This document shows, piece by piece, positions 49,149 through 49,252 of a stretch of DNA of 49,252 nt; the stretch's first letter is position 1; every line of letters begins with the position of its first letter. The position numbers were made by a program, and so were the translations under genes. The notes under the pieces are model-generated. The model did no database searches. It saw only the letters and a list, made by a program, of their open reading frames with translations, and was not told the origin of the DNA. This DNA comes from Actinomycetota bacterium (GTDB lineage Bacteria; Actinomycetota; Actinomycetes; S36-B12): positions 1-49,252 of the forward strand of contig JAUXVJ010000010.1 in assembly GCA_030684515.1 (NCBI GenBank), in the 5' to 3' direction.

Positions 49149-49252
49149 CTATGCGGAATGCGCCAATGCGTAGCGGCGGCGGTATTCGGCCTTCGATGTC
49201 TCGCTGACATCGACATCGGTTGCTCGCGCACGCAGAGCACCGACTGTGGCAT
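49149..49252 (-). CDS. Amidohydrolase-2 family protein, LLSIDDHIIE subfamily (copy 3, C-terminal part)
   Basis: Only the last 33 residues and the stop codon lie in the window; the gene continues beyond the right edge. The visible end ATVGALRARATDVDVSETSK is nearly the same as the C-terminus of the proteins at 38085 and 39535 (both read ATVGALRSL.TDVDT.ETSK). It therefore belongs to the same subfamily. Nothing can be said about the missing part. Confidence 0.8.
   Translation of the reverse strand, partial: ATVGALRARATDVDVSETSKAEYRRRYALAHSA

Overview
The window looks like chromosomal DNA from a high-GC actinobacterium, probably a member of an uncultured or environmental lineage. The reasons are a GC content near 58-60% by eye, a probable F420-dependent luciferase-like oxidoreductase, DUF2889 proteins, many thiolase-like/DUF35 pairs, GTG and TTG starts, and apparently leaderless TetR genes. 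The species cannot be named from sequence alone. No tRNA, rRNA, insertion sequence, prophage or CRISPR array was seen. Almost every gene belongs to acyl-CoA, alicyclic or ring-type catabolism.

Left module (about 1-36.6 kb). Short transcription units run in both directions. They encode five thiolase-like proteins, each paired with a DUF35 zinc-ribbon/OB protein (1938-3490, 3942-5556, 18130-19755, 30422-32088, 34911-36622), and four amidohydrolase-2 proteins of a 'WANSGDSH' subfamily. There are also three double-length CaiB/BaiF CoA-transferases, three DUF2889 proteins, five SDR dehydrogenases, a MaoC hydratase, an LLM oxidoreductase, a carboxymuconolactone-decarboxylase-like protein, a periplasmic substrate-binding protein, a metallophosphoesterase, an SRPBCC protein and two TetR regulators. 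The main observation is a 15-bp near-palindrome, consensus CTATACGSCGTATAG with core TAC-N3-GTA. It occurs upstream of at least twelve of these units, and the TA of its right half forms the start of a plausible -10 hexamer. It looks like the operator of a single undescribed regulon covering this module.

Right module (about 36.6-49.25 kb). This is a more conventional beta-oxidation-like set: enoyl-CoA hydratase, acetyl-CoA acetyltransferase, 3-hydroxyacyl-CoA dehydrogenase, TesB-type thioesterase and three SDRs, two of them a very recent tandem pair. It also holds two complete and one truncated amidohydrolase of a second subfamily ('LLSIDDHIIE'), an EthD-like small protein and two tandem VOC-family proteins. 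Transcription units here end in strong GC-rich hairpins, and the left-module operator was not seen.

How the parts may work together (inference). CoA-transferases would load CoA on carboxylic acids, and SDRs, MaoC and ECH proteins would carry out oxidation and hydration. Thiolase-like/DUF35 complexes would cleave C-C bonds, either by thiolysis or, for those lacking the nucleophilic Cys, by retro-aldol chemistry as in the Ltp2-ChsH2 steroid side-chain aldolase. The amidohydrolase-2 proteins could hydrolyse or decarboxylate ring products. The substrate-binding protein may feed the pathway. The substrate is not evident; steroid-, terpenoid- or alicyclic-like compounds are the obvious candidates.
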